Source: Synanceia verrucosa (lineage: Eukaryota; Chordata; Actinopteri; Perciformes; Synanceiidae). From it: 64,000 bases of DNA. The translations under genes and the position numbers were made by a program. The notes beneath the pieces were generated by a model. It did not search any database. It was not told where the DNA came from and saw only the letters and a list, made by a program, of their open reading frames with translations. The DNA lies in the NCBI GenBank assembly GCA_029721515.1, contig CM056562.1:5252963-5316962 (forward strand), given 5' to 3'. The stretch's first letter is position 1. Every line of letters begins with the position of its first letter. This document shows, in pieces, positions 1 to 61,949 of the stretch.

Positions 1-688
1 TTTTGCCTCCGAAACACTAGGTGGGGCTACACACCCTTTTGCGTTGGCATTCTTCCAGTTGTCATCCTGCTTCCATGGTCTCGTCACTTCCAGAAGGGAG
101 AGTGCCGCTAGTCAATAGCCCGGCTAACTGTGGTTTGCATATACTACATGCTGGAAAAGCTCGACTTAGAATCATATTATTTGGCACTAATAGTCTGATT
201 ATAAAAACTCCAGTTCAGTTCGACTACAGTCCAGCTAAGACGTATACATGGCTTTTAAAACTTAGATATTAGTCGGACTGAGGCAATCTAAGTGCATGTA
301 AACGTACTGATTGAGGAATACTCAAAGGGGAAATGATGCCATCGACAGGCGAACAAAAGAAACAAATTGTCACCTTGACAAAAGTTACAAAAATCTATTG
401 GAACGAAAATTGTTGTAAAAACTTGAGGTAAATACACTACTCAACATAATGTTAACATACAGTCTCTCTGGTCATTTTTAGACATTTACCATAAAAATAC
501 CATAAAACAGTTGAATCTCCATATGGGACAAAATAACCATCTCTGTCACTTTGTGTGTTATCATCTAGTATAAAATAATAAAACCTGCATGCTTGAGTGA
601 TTCTACTGATTGCAGGTTCAACTGTATACTGTAAAACATCCTACAGCTAAACAATAACGATACCAGCTATAAATGATCTCAAACATAC
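1..688 (-). other. bicc1: bicc1 intron 14, partial
   Basis: Starts at the GTATGT donor just below exon 14 and runs off the left edge. I see no SAM-domain exon or other coding similarity in either strand here. AT-rich, with no clear repeat. Confidence 0.7.
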
Positions 689-51823
<51,135 letters not shown>

Positions 51824-52078
51824 TGCGCTGCGCAGCAACTTCTCGTGGTGGCCACTGCGTTTTAATGGAAAAGTTAAGTCGAGCTGAAGCAATTGTAGAT
51901 GAACTCCAGTTAACTTTTTTTGTCTTTTATTCCGTCACTTAACGGTGTTGAGCGGGTTCATTGCGGCGCATTTGAGACCTTCCTCCGCAGTTTCTTCAAG
52001 CCGCTTCGTTTTCCCCCATTACAGGCGGCACGCTACTAAAAATAAGCTGGAGCACACTGCTGGTCCAGCCGCCGCAGG

Positions 52079-52084
52079 TTTATA
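52079..52084 (-). promoter_or_regulatory. bicc1: TATA-like box of bicc1
   Basis: The minus strand reads TATAAA here, about 256 nt upstream of the bicc1 ATG and inside the locally GC/CpG-rich stretch 51,640-52,110. A start site about 30 nt downstream would be near 52,050 and give a 5' UTR of roughly 225 nt. The inference rests on sequence alone. A MEF2-like site (TTATTTTTAG on minus) lies at 52036-52045. Confidence 0.45.
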
Positions 52085-52089
52085 GGAGT

Positions 52090-55000
52090 TAACGGAGCGT
52101 CGTGCTGCACAGCAAACATACCAACCAGCTCCTCGAGAAAGTTTCACGTGTCACTCTGCAAAAAAAGTCAGGACTCCTCCCAGAAAGACTTAAAAACATC
52201 TCCCTTCTCCAGGGTTTCAGTGAAGTCCCCAAACTTTAAGGCAAGAAATTCACCAGATACAATTTGTGTTTTCCAGACTGTTTCCAGACCAAAATATCTC
52301 CTCTCTGAGAAAACTACTGAGGAATTATATTCAATTATAGCAAACGATTTTAGTTATGTTTTAGTTATCATAAAAAGTCAATATCATAAATTATGAAAAT
52401 AAACAGGCTTGACTTGATTATAAAGCCATCTTTCTTTCACTCCCCCCTCGCAAGCATTAAATTGGTTTATAGAGGAAACCCTTCACATCCTGAGAGAAGG
52501 TGAGGGGAAGCAATTCAGAAAGGAGACATTAAAACAGCCTACACTGAGCCTACATGAAACTACACTCATAAAGAAGCAGGCCACAATCCAGAAGCTATAG
52601 GGTCAAGAAATATTTGATTGCCTTCCCACAGGAGCAACTTTTCATATTTATTTCATAGACTTTTTGATTTTTCTCTCCTATAAGCATAGTTTGCAAAAAG
52701 CACAACGACAACCACTATCCTATTAACTGATCTTGAACCTAAGGCAACTAAAACATAAAGGCTCCAAAATCTATATCTGTTTCAGATATTTGTTTTAGTA
52801 AAAATCTGTATGAAGGCCGTGCATCATAAGCACATACATGAGAAACTATAATGTATTTGTGAGGCTTTAAAAATTATATATATAACAAGGTTTTATTAAG
52901 TGTTACACAGTAACAAATGTCACTAAGGAACCTCATAAGTGTGTTAGAAGGGATAATGTATAGTGAGCTGATCATTCTTGTGAGACAAACATGAAACTTG
53001 TCTTCTGCATGTAACCCATCATCCTGACAGCAGTGGGCTGCTGTACAAAGAGGAGCAAAGTTAAGTGTCAAGGACACAATGACCTATGACCCTGAGGTTA
53101 AAAGGTGACCCCTCTACCCAGTAAGCTACAGTCACCCCATCTCATTTTGCTCATTACATAAAAATGGCTCTGTAGAGTCCAAGAACTGTATCCATAGCAA
53201 CAGTCTATTATACAGAAATAGTTTTCAACAAAGCTGTGTAATAAAGTGGGCCTGTGATGCAACTGCTGATAACCTTATACAGTGCTGCCACCTCATGCTC
53301 ACAAAGTCATGCTTTAGTATCGTATGATCTTAATATTGATAACAGAAACTTGGACTCTATAACATTATGATATATTGAAATAATTCTCCATGTGTCCTTG
53401 TAACGAGCTAACATTATCTTAAGTATTAATGTGTCTTTTCTTTTAGAGGCATAAAGAATGATGAATGCTGGATTTATAATACATGATGTCCACCACTTAA
53501 AATACTCCATGAACTCTGTCATGTGTCATTCATGACTATAAACATTGTCTTATGAGTGTGTTTATGATGTATTATTGTATAACCATGAATGACTTTCATA
53601 TAAAAAGTGACCAATATTTTTGTTACTACAAACATTCAATGCGTTCCAGTTTCAGCTTTTAATATAATAGAGGAAACACTGAATTTCTGTTTTGAGTTAC
53701 ATTGTTCCTTCCAGATGTAATATAAGTCCATTTATTAGTTGACAATATTTCAGTTTAGGATAACTGGAGTTGGTAATTTAATGTTAAACAATATTCATTC
53801 CTCTGTATAGTGGTTAGGATCAGTGTTCATTTACGTGAACATGATTCAAGCTGAGGGCAGCACGGTGGTGTAGTGGTTAGCACTGTCTCCTCACAGCAAG
53901 AAGGTACCGGGTTCTATTCCCGGCCCGGGGCCTTTCTGTGTGGAGTTTGCATGTTCTCCTCATGTCTGTGTGGGTTCTCTCCGGGTACTCCGGCTTCCTC
54001 CCACCATCCAAAAACATGCATGGGGATTAGGTTAATTGGTTAATTTAAATTGACCGTAGGTGTGAATGTGAGTGTGAGTGGTTGTCTGTCTCTATGTGTC
54101 CTGTGATGAACTGGAGACTTGTCCAGGGTGTACCCTGCCTTTCACCCTAAGACAGCTGGGATAGACTCCAGCACCTCCGCGACCCTATGAGGGGATAAGT
54201 GGTAGAAAATGGATGGATGATTCAAGCTAAACTAATAGTTTTCTAACACGCAGCAGCCATACTGGTACCTGTTTCCAACTAATGTACAAGTAAACTATGC
54301 TGTATTACTGAATATGAAACATGAACTGAAGCAGACATAGGGTACTTCAGTATCTAAACCCAAACAATTCTGAATGGCATACAACAAACAATACATTAAG
54401 TACCAAGTATTTAGTAGTGTGGGGGATTTGGCAGCATCTAGTGGTGAGGCTGTAGCTTGCAACCAACTGAGAACCCCTCCCTTCACTCCTCTATTTCAAA
54501 GATCGTGGCAACGCTAATTGTCTTGTCCAGAGGCCATGCATACCATAATCACACTGCTTTAGGAGCAACAGAGGTCAGAAGGCAGCTACCATGGTTTTGT
54601 TCTCTGCGGTTCATGTTAGCACAGTTAGACAATCATGTCGAAGAGCTATGGTGGCCTTCAGGTGGCATGAAAACACTAAAGGCTGTCTGTAGCCACATCA
54701 TCCGAATGCAGCCACAAATGGGCGTTCTGGTGCTGGTGAGGGTTCCTGTTTTCGCTGACTGGAATGTCCCCATTCTTTTTCGCAGCAATGAATTGGTGTT
54801 AGGTTTAGGAAATAAGGACATGGTAAAGGGATAGAAAAGGGCAAGAAGGGAACCCTCCTAAGTAGATTAGGTAAGAAAGAGGGATTTAGGATTAGGCAAA
54901 AAGGGAGGGTTATTGCAATTGGTCAATGAAATGCCACGAGGAACGCCCAATAGGCATTCTTGTGTCATGAACGCCTAGGTCGCAGCTGGATCCTCCTTGT

Positions 55001-56011
55001 CTGTAGAACCATTGTTTGGATTGTCCATTCAGAGATCCCCGAAACGTTACCCCATTTTTTATTTACAAAATAAATTGCAATGATTTAGACCATTTTTTCC
55101 AAATATAGCATAAATTTACCTGTGTATTAGCCAACTGTTTCTTCAAACACTACATATCACCAACAGTCCAGACAGCCCAGGAAGAGGACACAATGAAAGA
55201 AAGATGATGTCCAAGAAAGGCAGCAGTCTGTCACTTTAAAAGCTGATGACCACTGGTAAGCTGCTAATCCCCAAAATCTATCATATCAAGACATATGTGT
55301 CTATAGGAATTTCAAAAATCACAACTAAAATTTGCTCATCCAGATAGTACCATCATGTAACATTTTAGGTCTGAGCCCATGGACTGTGATAAATGTACTT
55401 TTTTAGTTGTTTACGTTGTTAAAACTGTATTATACCATTGTCTTACATTATGTCCAGCAGTATTTGTGGTTTATCCTCCCCAACAGGACACATGCCAGGC
55501 TATGATGTTAGTGAGGTCTTTTCAGCCTCTCTAAACTTCAGATAACCCCACATTTATCTGAGAACTGACTAAAAAGGTAAGAATGGGTCATTGACATTAT
55601 CACAGATGTCCAACTATGTTTGTCTTTCCTCTTGGGAGGTAATGAAGAGTCTTATTTCAATGGACAGAACATCTCTCATTATTAACATAACTGCTAAAGT
55701 GTTACGCTATAATAGGCACTACATACACATGAATAAGCACTTCACAAATGGGTCTGAATTAAATGTAACACAAACCTGAATATGAAGTTGTCAAGGAGAA
55801 AAACTTCTTGACGTAAGAGGCCTGTGCGGTAAAAAGTAAAGGCTACCACCTAGTGGTCATGTGAAGACCAGAATGAGGGAGAGCCTGCTGGTATTGTGCA
55901 GCACTGTGTGCTGAATCAAACATTTTATGGCACCAAAGGATGGTAAATCATTTCAGTTTACTTGTGTGCATTGCAAAGAAACAATAAGCAATTCCCTTAC
56001 TGATTAATTTC
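52090..56011. other. Intergenic region between bicc1 and ube2d1
   Basis: About 4 kb between the bicc1 promoter and the likely 3' end of ube2d1. It contains one SINE-like insertion with target duplications. I looked for TFAM HMG-box exons on the minus strand and saw none. The ORF at 54,457-54,834 is unrecognised. Confidence 0.65.
53853..54216 (+). mobile_element. tRNA-derived SINE-like retroposon, copy 4
   Basis: Intergenic copy with perfect 12-bp duplications ATGATTCAAGCT at 53841-53852 and 54217-54228. The A box is intact; the B box reads GGTTCTATTCC with one mismatch. The tail is GGATGG. Confidence 0.85.
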
Positions 56012-56017
56012 TTTAAT
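56012..56017 (-). terminator. ube2d1: Candidate poly(A) signal of ube2d1
   Basis: ATTAAA on the minus strand about 305 nt past the ube2d1 stop codon. I saw no AATAAA on that strand between the stop and 55,700. The proposed 3' UTR contains the trinucleotide repeat at 56107-56131. Confidence 0.35.
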
Positions 56018-56106
56018 GCAAAATAATGAAAATGAAATCCAGTATGGTCATGTATAATATTTCTCTTAAAAGAAAAGCATGATCAGGCCTTCTCATCACA
56101 ATCCAC

Positions 56107-56131
56107 AATAATAATAATAATAATAATAATG
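56107..56131. repeat. ATA trinucleotide repeat
   Basis: About eight ATA units within the presumed 3' UTR of ube2d1. Confidence 0.9.
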
Positions 56132-56321
56132 ATGCTGATTTAAGGGGGAAATAAAATAAAGAGTAAAAACAGTTAAGTCAAGTAAAGTCCAAGTAGAGAA
56201 AGTGCTTCAAGCAAATAAAACACCTCAACTAGAACCAGTGTGAATGAGCAGCGGAAACAGTACTCTCATATTTTGAGGTGTACAGGGATGCGTCGTCATT
56301 GTTGTGGAAAACTTCAGCCCC

Positions 56322-56367
56322 TCACATTGCGTACCTCTGAGTCCATTCTCTGGCTAATTTGTTGTAC
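56322..56367 (-). CDS. ube2d1: ube2d1 coding exon 7 (stop codon)
   Basis: Encodes the C terminus YNKLAREWTQRYAM followed by TGA. The acceptor is CTGCAG. It matches the family ending YNR.AREWTQKYAM. Confidence 0.95.
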
Positions 56368-58587
56368 CTGCAGAGACAAGACGAGTAGAGTTTCACAACC
56401 ACAGCTGACAGATTCAAGTTGTTACACTTTCCAAATTCATCGGCTCACAGTCACCTTTGTCGGTCAGACTTGTAAATGTGCGCAATGTCTGGGACAAGCG
56501 GATCATCTGGATTCGGGTCACATAGCAAGGAGCATATGGATAATAAAACTAGAAGAAAAAAAAAGACCAAATTAGTCTGTACCTCAGGTTAAAATTAAAT
56601 TCAAAACAACTTTCTGAACTTGATGAAAATATTCCATCACACCTCAGTAGAAACATTGTTAGCAGTGGGAAACAAATGGCTGACATATTACAAAGAGATA
56701 AACAAAACTTTTTGGTCTGTACAAATATTTTAAATGATTAGTTCCCTATCATTTTTTAGAGGAGGCAACAAAGCTTATTCTGCATCTTTCTACAAGCTCT
56801 GCGGACGTAGTCTTTATAAAAAGTTTTATTTATCAATAACACCCAACTCATTCTCAGTACATTTACCTTTTATTCCATGCAAAATATCTCATTAGTTTAG
56901 GTTGTTGAAAAAAAGTTTATTTTTAGTCAGTGCTTTCATTACAGATATTTAACGATCCCATTTGTTCCTTCAATTACAAAACCTGCAATTTCACAATTTT
57001 CAAATGTGATTAAAACACACAGGGTGCAGAAGCTTATTTTTGGGATAATCAGCCCTAAAAAAAACTGTTACCTGTGTCTGTAGACACTGTAAATCATTCA
57101 TTTGGAATAATCCAGATTTGTCGACTGACTTATAACAACAGTTGGTGATCCAAATATACCCATCTTTGACATGTTCTCCATGTTACATTTTGCCCAAACA
57201 TCCAAAATAACCCTTAGACATGTCAAATCAAAAAATAAAGAAATAAACATTTCCTTGTGATTTCACAAAGTAAATCTTAGGTAGATATAAGATCCTTTAC
57301 AGTACTGACAAAATGAAGATGTGATTTACCTTTCGATACTGTGAGAGCAGGTGACCACTGCGATCTCAGGATGTCAAGGCAGATGCTACCATTGCTGTTG
57401 ATGTTTGGATGGTAGATTTTTGTTGTAAAGGCAAGCTATAAAAATAACAAACAAAGCATTAACAGACAAAATAACCCTCTGATCTTGATGGGTGGAGCTG
57501 AAAAAAGGATTCCTTTTTTGACTTGATTGCTTGATCAATTCCATATTTGTTATAACACAGTGATATAAGTTCTCAAACAATCTTACCTTTGGTGGTTTAA
57601 AGGGGTAGTCAGTAGGAAAATGGACAGAAAGAAAGAATATTCCTCCATGATATGGGCTGTCATACTGAAAAGGAGAGGACTGTTAAGCTTTAGAGGGTAA
57701 CACTGGGAGTGTGCTAGTCTTTGCTGTCCATACAGAACAGAAAGGGATGTGAAGTCAACATAAAACACTATTGTGTATAGATCTAGAAAATACTTGTTAA
57801 AAAAAGTTCAGGAAACCAATCCAGAAAAAGCTCACCGGTCCCGTGATGGTTGCTTGCCAGTGAAACACTAAAAGAAACAAAGATGACAATCTGTGCAATC
57901 TGTGACACAAAAATTTTGCTAAACAAGAATGTTAGTGGCAGATTACAGGATCAAACAATTTAGAGAATGTGAAATTATCAGGTTTACATAACGTTACACG
58001 TCAGCAGGTATTCTCACACTTACAATCATCCCCCACAGGTCCAGCTGAACATGAAGCTGGAGGATCCTTCCCCAAGTCTTGTAACTCCTAAAGAAAAACA
58101 CAAACCACATTTCACGAGTCTTGGTATTGTATGCTACTGTTAATAAAGCTTTTACTCAAAACACAGTTATATGTACAGTATGCTAAACTGCAAACAAACG
58201 TTTGGTAACGACTAAAAACGTCGGAAAATCTGCCAAAAACACATACGTAAAGGGCGTTCACACGGCTCTTTTGCTAGGCCAACTTTAGCTTGCAGTTAGC
58301 TGGTTTAAGTTTGCCTGCTACCTGCTTTGCTAAATTGCTTACATGTCATGTCATCATCAGTGACATAAATGAGCAACTCGCTGGCGATAAAATCTATTTC
58401 ATTGATGAATTACGGCTACTATAGAATAATTCGCAAGCGCTGGCATGTTAAGTTAGCAAACTTATGATATCAAGCCAGCTAGGCGGTAACTAGCTAACGC
58501 TAGCGCGACGTTTCCGCATCGCTCCAACGGTTTTTGTGTATTTAACAAAATAAGAATACTGACCTTCTGTAGTCTTTTGAGAGCCAT
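56322..58587 (-). CDS. ube2d1: Ubiquitin-conjugating enzyme E2 D1-like, complete, seven exons
   Basis: Joined exons (minus): 58587-58564, 58087-58024, 57867-57836, 57664-57587, 57435-57330, 56548-56455, 56367-56322; 444 nt, 147 residues plus stop, exactly the UBE2D length. It accepts ubiquitin from E1 on its active-site cysteine and passes it to RING/U-box or HECT E3 partners in cytosol and nucleus. The single UBC domain spans the whole protein. Catalytic C85 lies in NGSICLDIL; HPN is 75-77; D87 and D117 are present; E3-contact residues P61, F62, W93 and S94-P95-A96 are intact; backside S22 is kept. VPDIA and YKSD near the C terminus favour D1 over D2/D3 (VPEIA, YKTD), from memory. About 19 positions differ from my recollection of human UBE2D1, many for this family. 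The ATG has G at -3 and +4. It lies upstream of bicc1 in the same orientation, as in mammals. Confidence 0.95.
56455..56548 (-). CDS. ube2d1: ube2d1 coding exon 6
   Basis: Encodes residues 102-132 plus two bases: VLLSICSLLCDPNPDDPLVP, then DIAHIYKSDRQ. D117 and L119 near the active site are present. The acceptor is TTCTAG and the donor AG|GTGACT. Confidence 0.95.
57330..57435 (-). CDS. ube2d1: ube2d1 coding exon 5 (active site)
   Basis: Encodes residues 67-101 plus one base. It carries IYHPNINSNGSICLDIL with the thioester cysteine C85 and the SQWSPALTVSK E3-binding loop. The acceptor is TATAG and the donor G|GTAAAT. Confidence 0.96.
57587..57664 (-). CDS. ube2d1: ube2d1 coding exon 4
   Basis: Encodes residues 41-66, YDSPYHGGIFFLSVHFPTDY then PFKPPK, including the E3-contacting P61 and F62. 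The acceptor is TTTCAG and the donor GTAAGA. Confidence 0.95.
57836..57867 (-). CDS. ube2d1: ube2d1 coding exon 3
   Basis: A 32-nt exon encoding LFHWQATITGP (residues 30-40). The acceptor is TTTTAG and the donor GTGAGC. Thr38 stands where Met is usual. Confidence 0.93.
58024..58087 (-). CDS. ube2d1: ube2d1 coding exon 2
   Basis: Encodes ELQDLGKDPPASCSAGPVG then DD plus one base (residues 9-29). The acceptor is TTTAG and the donor T|GTAAGT. Confidence 0.94.
58564..58587 (-). CDS. ube2d1: ube2d1 coding exon 1
   Basis: A 24-nt exon encoding MALKRLQK, the family's standard N terminus and first-exon boundary, followed by donor GTCAGT. Too short for ORF detection. Confidence 0.93.
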
Positions 58588-58748
58588 GACAGATCGTTCA
58601 GATAGGTTGAGCGAAGCTACGATGTTAATTTGACAAATGTCAGGTGTACTCTGCGCTCACTTTATGCCGACTCGGTCTTACTTGTTTTGTTTTTTTTTTT
58701 TTGGCTTTTGTTTCCGCGTTTTTGTTCGACGACAAGAAATGGACCGGT

Positions 58749-58767
58749 GCATTGTGGGAATTTGAGT
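58749..58767 (-). promoter_or_regulatory. ZNF143/SBS-like motif upstream of ube2d1
   Basis: The minus strand reads ACTCAAATTCCCACAATGC, 16 of 19 matches to the ZNF143/Staf site ACTACAATTCCCAGAATGC as I recall it, about 160 nt upstream of the ube2d1 ATG. Such sites are common in housekeeping promoters, which suits a UBE2D gene. No TATA box is evident. Confidence 0.45.
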
Positions 58768-61566
58768 TTTCAGGCAAGCAAGCCAGGGACCGTACACATG
58801 TACACATCCTCCCATAGGAAAATAGGTTTTGATGATCAAAGAAATATGTTACAACATTTTCCCCCAAAAATGTTGTTTATTTACACTGTGTGTATTTTGT
58901 GTATTTTGTGCATTTTGAATCTGTTTATTTTTCCTACTTTGTATTGTGTATTGAATCTGTTGTACAAGAATTTCTTCTATTTATTGCACTTACAAGATTA
59001 GAGACAGTGGCATACTGTTATACACTGACTTTTGATGAACATCGAAAGTGTGTTTGAATTGCTAGACATGAAAATGATACAAGGTGATGTTAGAGCAACT
59101 ATTGGATATTCTAACATAACACAGGGTATTTTTAGGGGCCAGGGTGAGGGAAGAGGGATGGATGACACCTTCATTACCTTGAAATATTGGTATATAAAAC
59201 CAAGGCAAAGCTAGTGTATTTATGGTATCTAAAACGCAACTTTAAAATATAATAAAATGAATCCTAAAATTGAAATAGATTGAAATCAACCCATTAAAAG
59301 AAAGAAAGGAAAGTGACGGAACATTAATAATCAGTGCGATAATGCATTTAAGAAGGGAAAAGTGAAGCAGGGGATGATCAATCCAAGGCGCAGGAGAATA
59401 AGGAAGTCTGTAGTTAAAATATGAAAGTGGCTCAAATTGGGTGTATTTAGGATCAATACGCTGGCTCATCTGCAGCATGTCTAAATCCAACATAGTATTT
59501 GTTGTTTTTATCTCGAGGCACTTTGAGCTGACTGCTTCTTAAAGATCTAAGGAGCCAGTATTGGGTTGATACTCTTCAAGCATACCAGAGATGCATTTTG
59601 GCCATCAGCCACTACAACACCAGCACAATCAGTTTAATAACTAACGGAAGCCAGTGTAAAGATGTAAGAATGGTTCTTGCAGCAGTATCCTGATGGGATG
59701 GGATCTGATAGGAAACCAAGTCAAGGGGCTTTTGCCAAAATCCTGCTGAAATGAAGGCATAAGTGGGAAAGACCCAAAAAGAATCTACTAGTTATACAGA
59801 TCATCTCAGGTGCATTATTGCAAATGTCAACAACAGCGATGTATCAGCTACTCCCTCCAAACAACTTAAACCAACTGTGTAGTGCAAATAGCAAAGGCCA
59901 TACCTCGTTTTCAGTCTATCAAAGGCTACAGTAGTTTCCTGAAGCACAGCTTGATGCTTTTCCTGAATCAGACCAAGGACATTTAGTCAGTCAAGTCACA
60001 ATGAAAATGTTCAAGAATTCATTTGACCTTTATGATGTCATTGTTGAGCTGAATTAAGGGAACTTTCTCAAACATTTGTAGATAAATTAAAGGTTAGAGA
60101 TGGATGTATTTAGAATGGGAAGCAGCTGGTTGCATGTTTTTTATGGATGAATTAAATGACTTTGTCAGGAGTGAAAAATTTGCAGCTCAGTTAAAAAGAA
60201 CATTACAAAAAATACAGTATATAAACAGATGATTATCATTGTGGATGACAAGGAAACAGGAAAAGAATACAAAGATAAGATGAAATGTGGACATCAGTTG
60301 ATTCAGTTGACCACCCCCAGGCTGGTAACCTCTTATCAGAGCTGTTATAAGCTCATCCATGATGGTTTGACATTATTGCAATTCTGATCTCGTCGCTCAC
60401 AGGGAAACTGAATGTTGAGGTGCATCTTGCAGTGATGTCCTGAGAGAGCAAAGGGGAAGACAGATGATGGACAAATGTACAGATACTGTACATACAGGGA
60501 GGACGGGCACATCTGCTATCTTTCACGCCTGAACTGCTGCATACCTCAAAGCCACAGCAAATTAAGCGACTTTCTATTTGTGTATCTATCTATTTATATC
60601 TGCAGCACTGCGTTGAACCACAGAGCCTCATTGCGAATTCCCAACATTTTCTTACATTTTGCAGTCAGTGGAAATTGCTGCAAAATTCAAGTGCTAAATT
60701 TGAGTGAAATACCTGAACTTATCCCAAAGAAAAAAAACAAGTCTGTTAATTACCATGGACTGGATATTTCAGTTAAAAGGGAAAAGCTGCATATATCAGA
60801 AAAATGTCAAACTCTAATAATACTGACCTTGTGCATTAACTGTAGTGACATTTCCAACAAGACTCTCATACATTAATATTTCCTACTCTGTCTGCAAATG
60901 CTAGCACCTCACTGACTGCCGTGGTGCACCATGGTGTCTATTGATGCAACATCAGAAGAGCTTTGATTCACAGGAAGTGTACTTTATACTGTATGTCACA
61001 TCTATTTCTAATTCTATGCTCAGGACAGTAGTGGAGGACTACTCAGATCTTACATGTTTCAGTGTTTGTATTCTTTCACAAAACTAGTGATCCCACTTAA
61101 AAGGCTGCAAATCTTATCAGCAAATGTACCTTGAAGAGGTCATTGCAATGATTTTCATTTAAATAAATGTCTGTTAAGTCTCTATCTCTCACTGATTGTG
61201 AAATGAGTGTCTATGGTGATATTTTCTGGAAAGATAATGCTGTATTACATTTTTTCTCCATTGTATACACACAAAAAATAGACCTATGAACATATGGATA
61301 CAAGTTGAAGGACTTGGAGGTCATAGAAATAGTTTTTTTAAATTTTATTTCTATGCTTATCCATTAACAAGGCTCCAGACTCTGAGCATGATTCATTTAC
61401 ATTTGAATAAATTTTGAAATTAACCATGACTGAAATCTTAAAGGTTCCATGTTGTGTTCATTTTCAGGTTCATGCATGTATTTGAGTTTCCTATTAGAAC
61501 ATACTTACATGCATTAATGTTCAAAAAAACACTTTTAAACAACGCAAAAACCCTCTGTAACAGTCT

Positions 61567-61949
61567 GGCTTCATCCAAAATTCCATACTACCATGTTATT
61601 GAGTATGCTCAAACAGCATGTGAGATTGTTTTAGTGTGTCAGAAACCTTAGTATGAACCCTTAATTAAATAGTTATTGTATGGCTTCCTGTTGGATACAT
61701 ATCAAAGATGTATTATTAGATTATTATTGTTAAATGTATTGATATTGCAGATTGCCAGTAGAGGTGAGGTTGGCATGGGTTACTACGGCAACGCGTGTCC
61801 AGTCCAACCAGCAAGAGGCTCTCAGGTAGTGCGTCACTTCCGCACTAGGCAGTGCATCTGAAAAGATGCATATTACATTTATTCACTCAAAAGTATGTTG
61901 AATAATAGTACACATACTGAGTATGTAGTATGTAATTTCGGATGCAACC
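61567..61949. mobile_element. Short inverted-repeat element (MITE)
   Basis: The ends CATCCAAAATTCCATACTAC (61572-61591) and GTAGTATGTAATTTCGGATG (61925-61944) are inverted repeats with 2 mismatches in 20; similarity extends about 5 bp outward. The interior has AGTATG motifs and no convincing ORF. Confidence 0.6.

Larger units (their letters stand above)
56368..58563 (-). other. ube2d1: ube2d1 introns
   Basis: Six introns of 87, 781, 151, 171, 156 and 476 nt (from 3' to 5'). Only intron 5 (56549-57329) and intron 1 (58088-58563) exceed 300 nt; both are AT-rich and hold nothing recognisable. Confidence 0.8.

Noticed and set aside
1..688. Search for the bicc1 SAM domain
   Set aside because: No segment on the minus strand resembles the SAM core or the preceding linker; these exons must lie beyond the window.
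53801..53852. Possible tRNA-Val(TAC)-like pseudogene next to SINE copy 4
   Set aside because: TATAGTGGTTAGGATCAGTG and the GTTCA...TGAAC stem with TTTACG loop look tRNA-like, but the loop is one base short, the A box is imperfect and there is no T arm. Too weak to call.
54457..54834. 125-codon plus-strand ORF in the intergenic region, considered as a TFAM fragment
   Set aside because: No HMG-box residues or other TFAM similarity; composition is like surrounding DNA.
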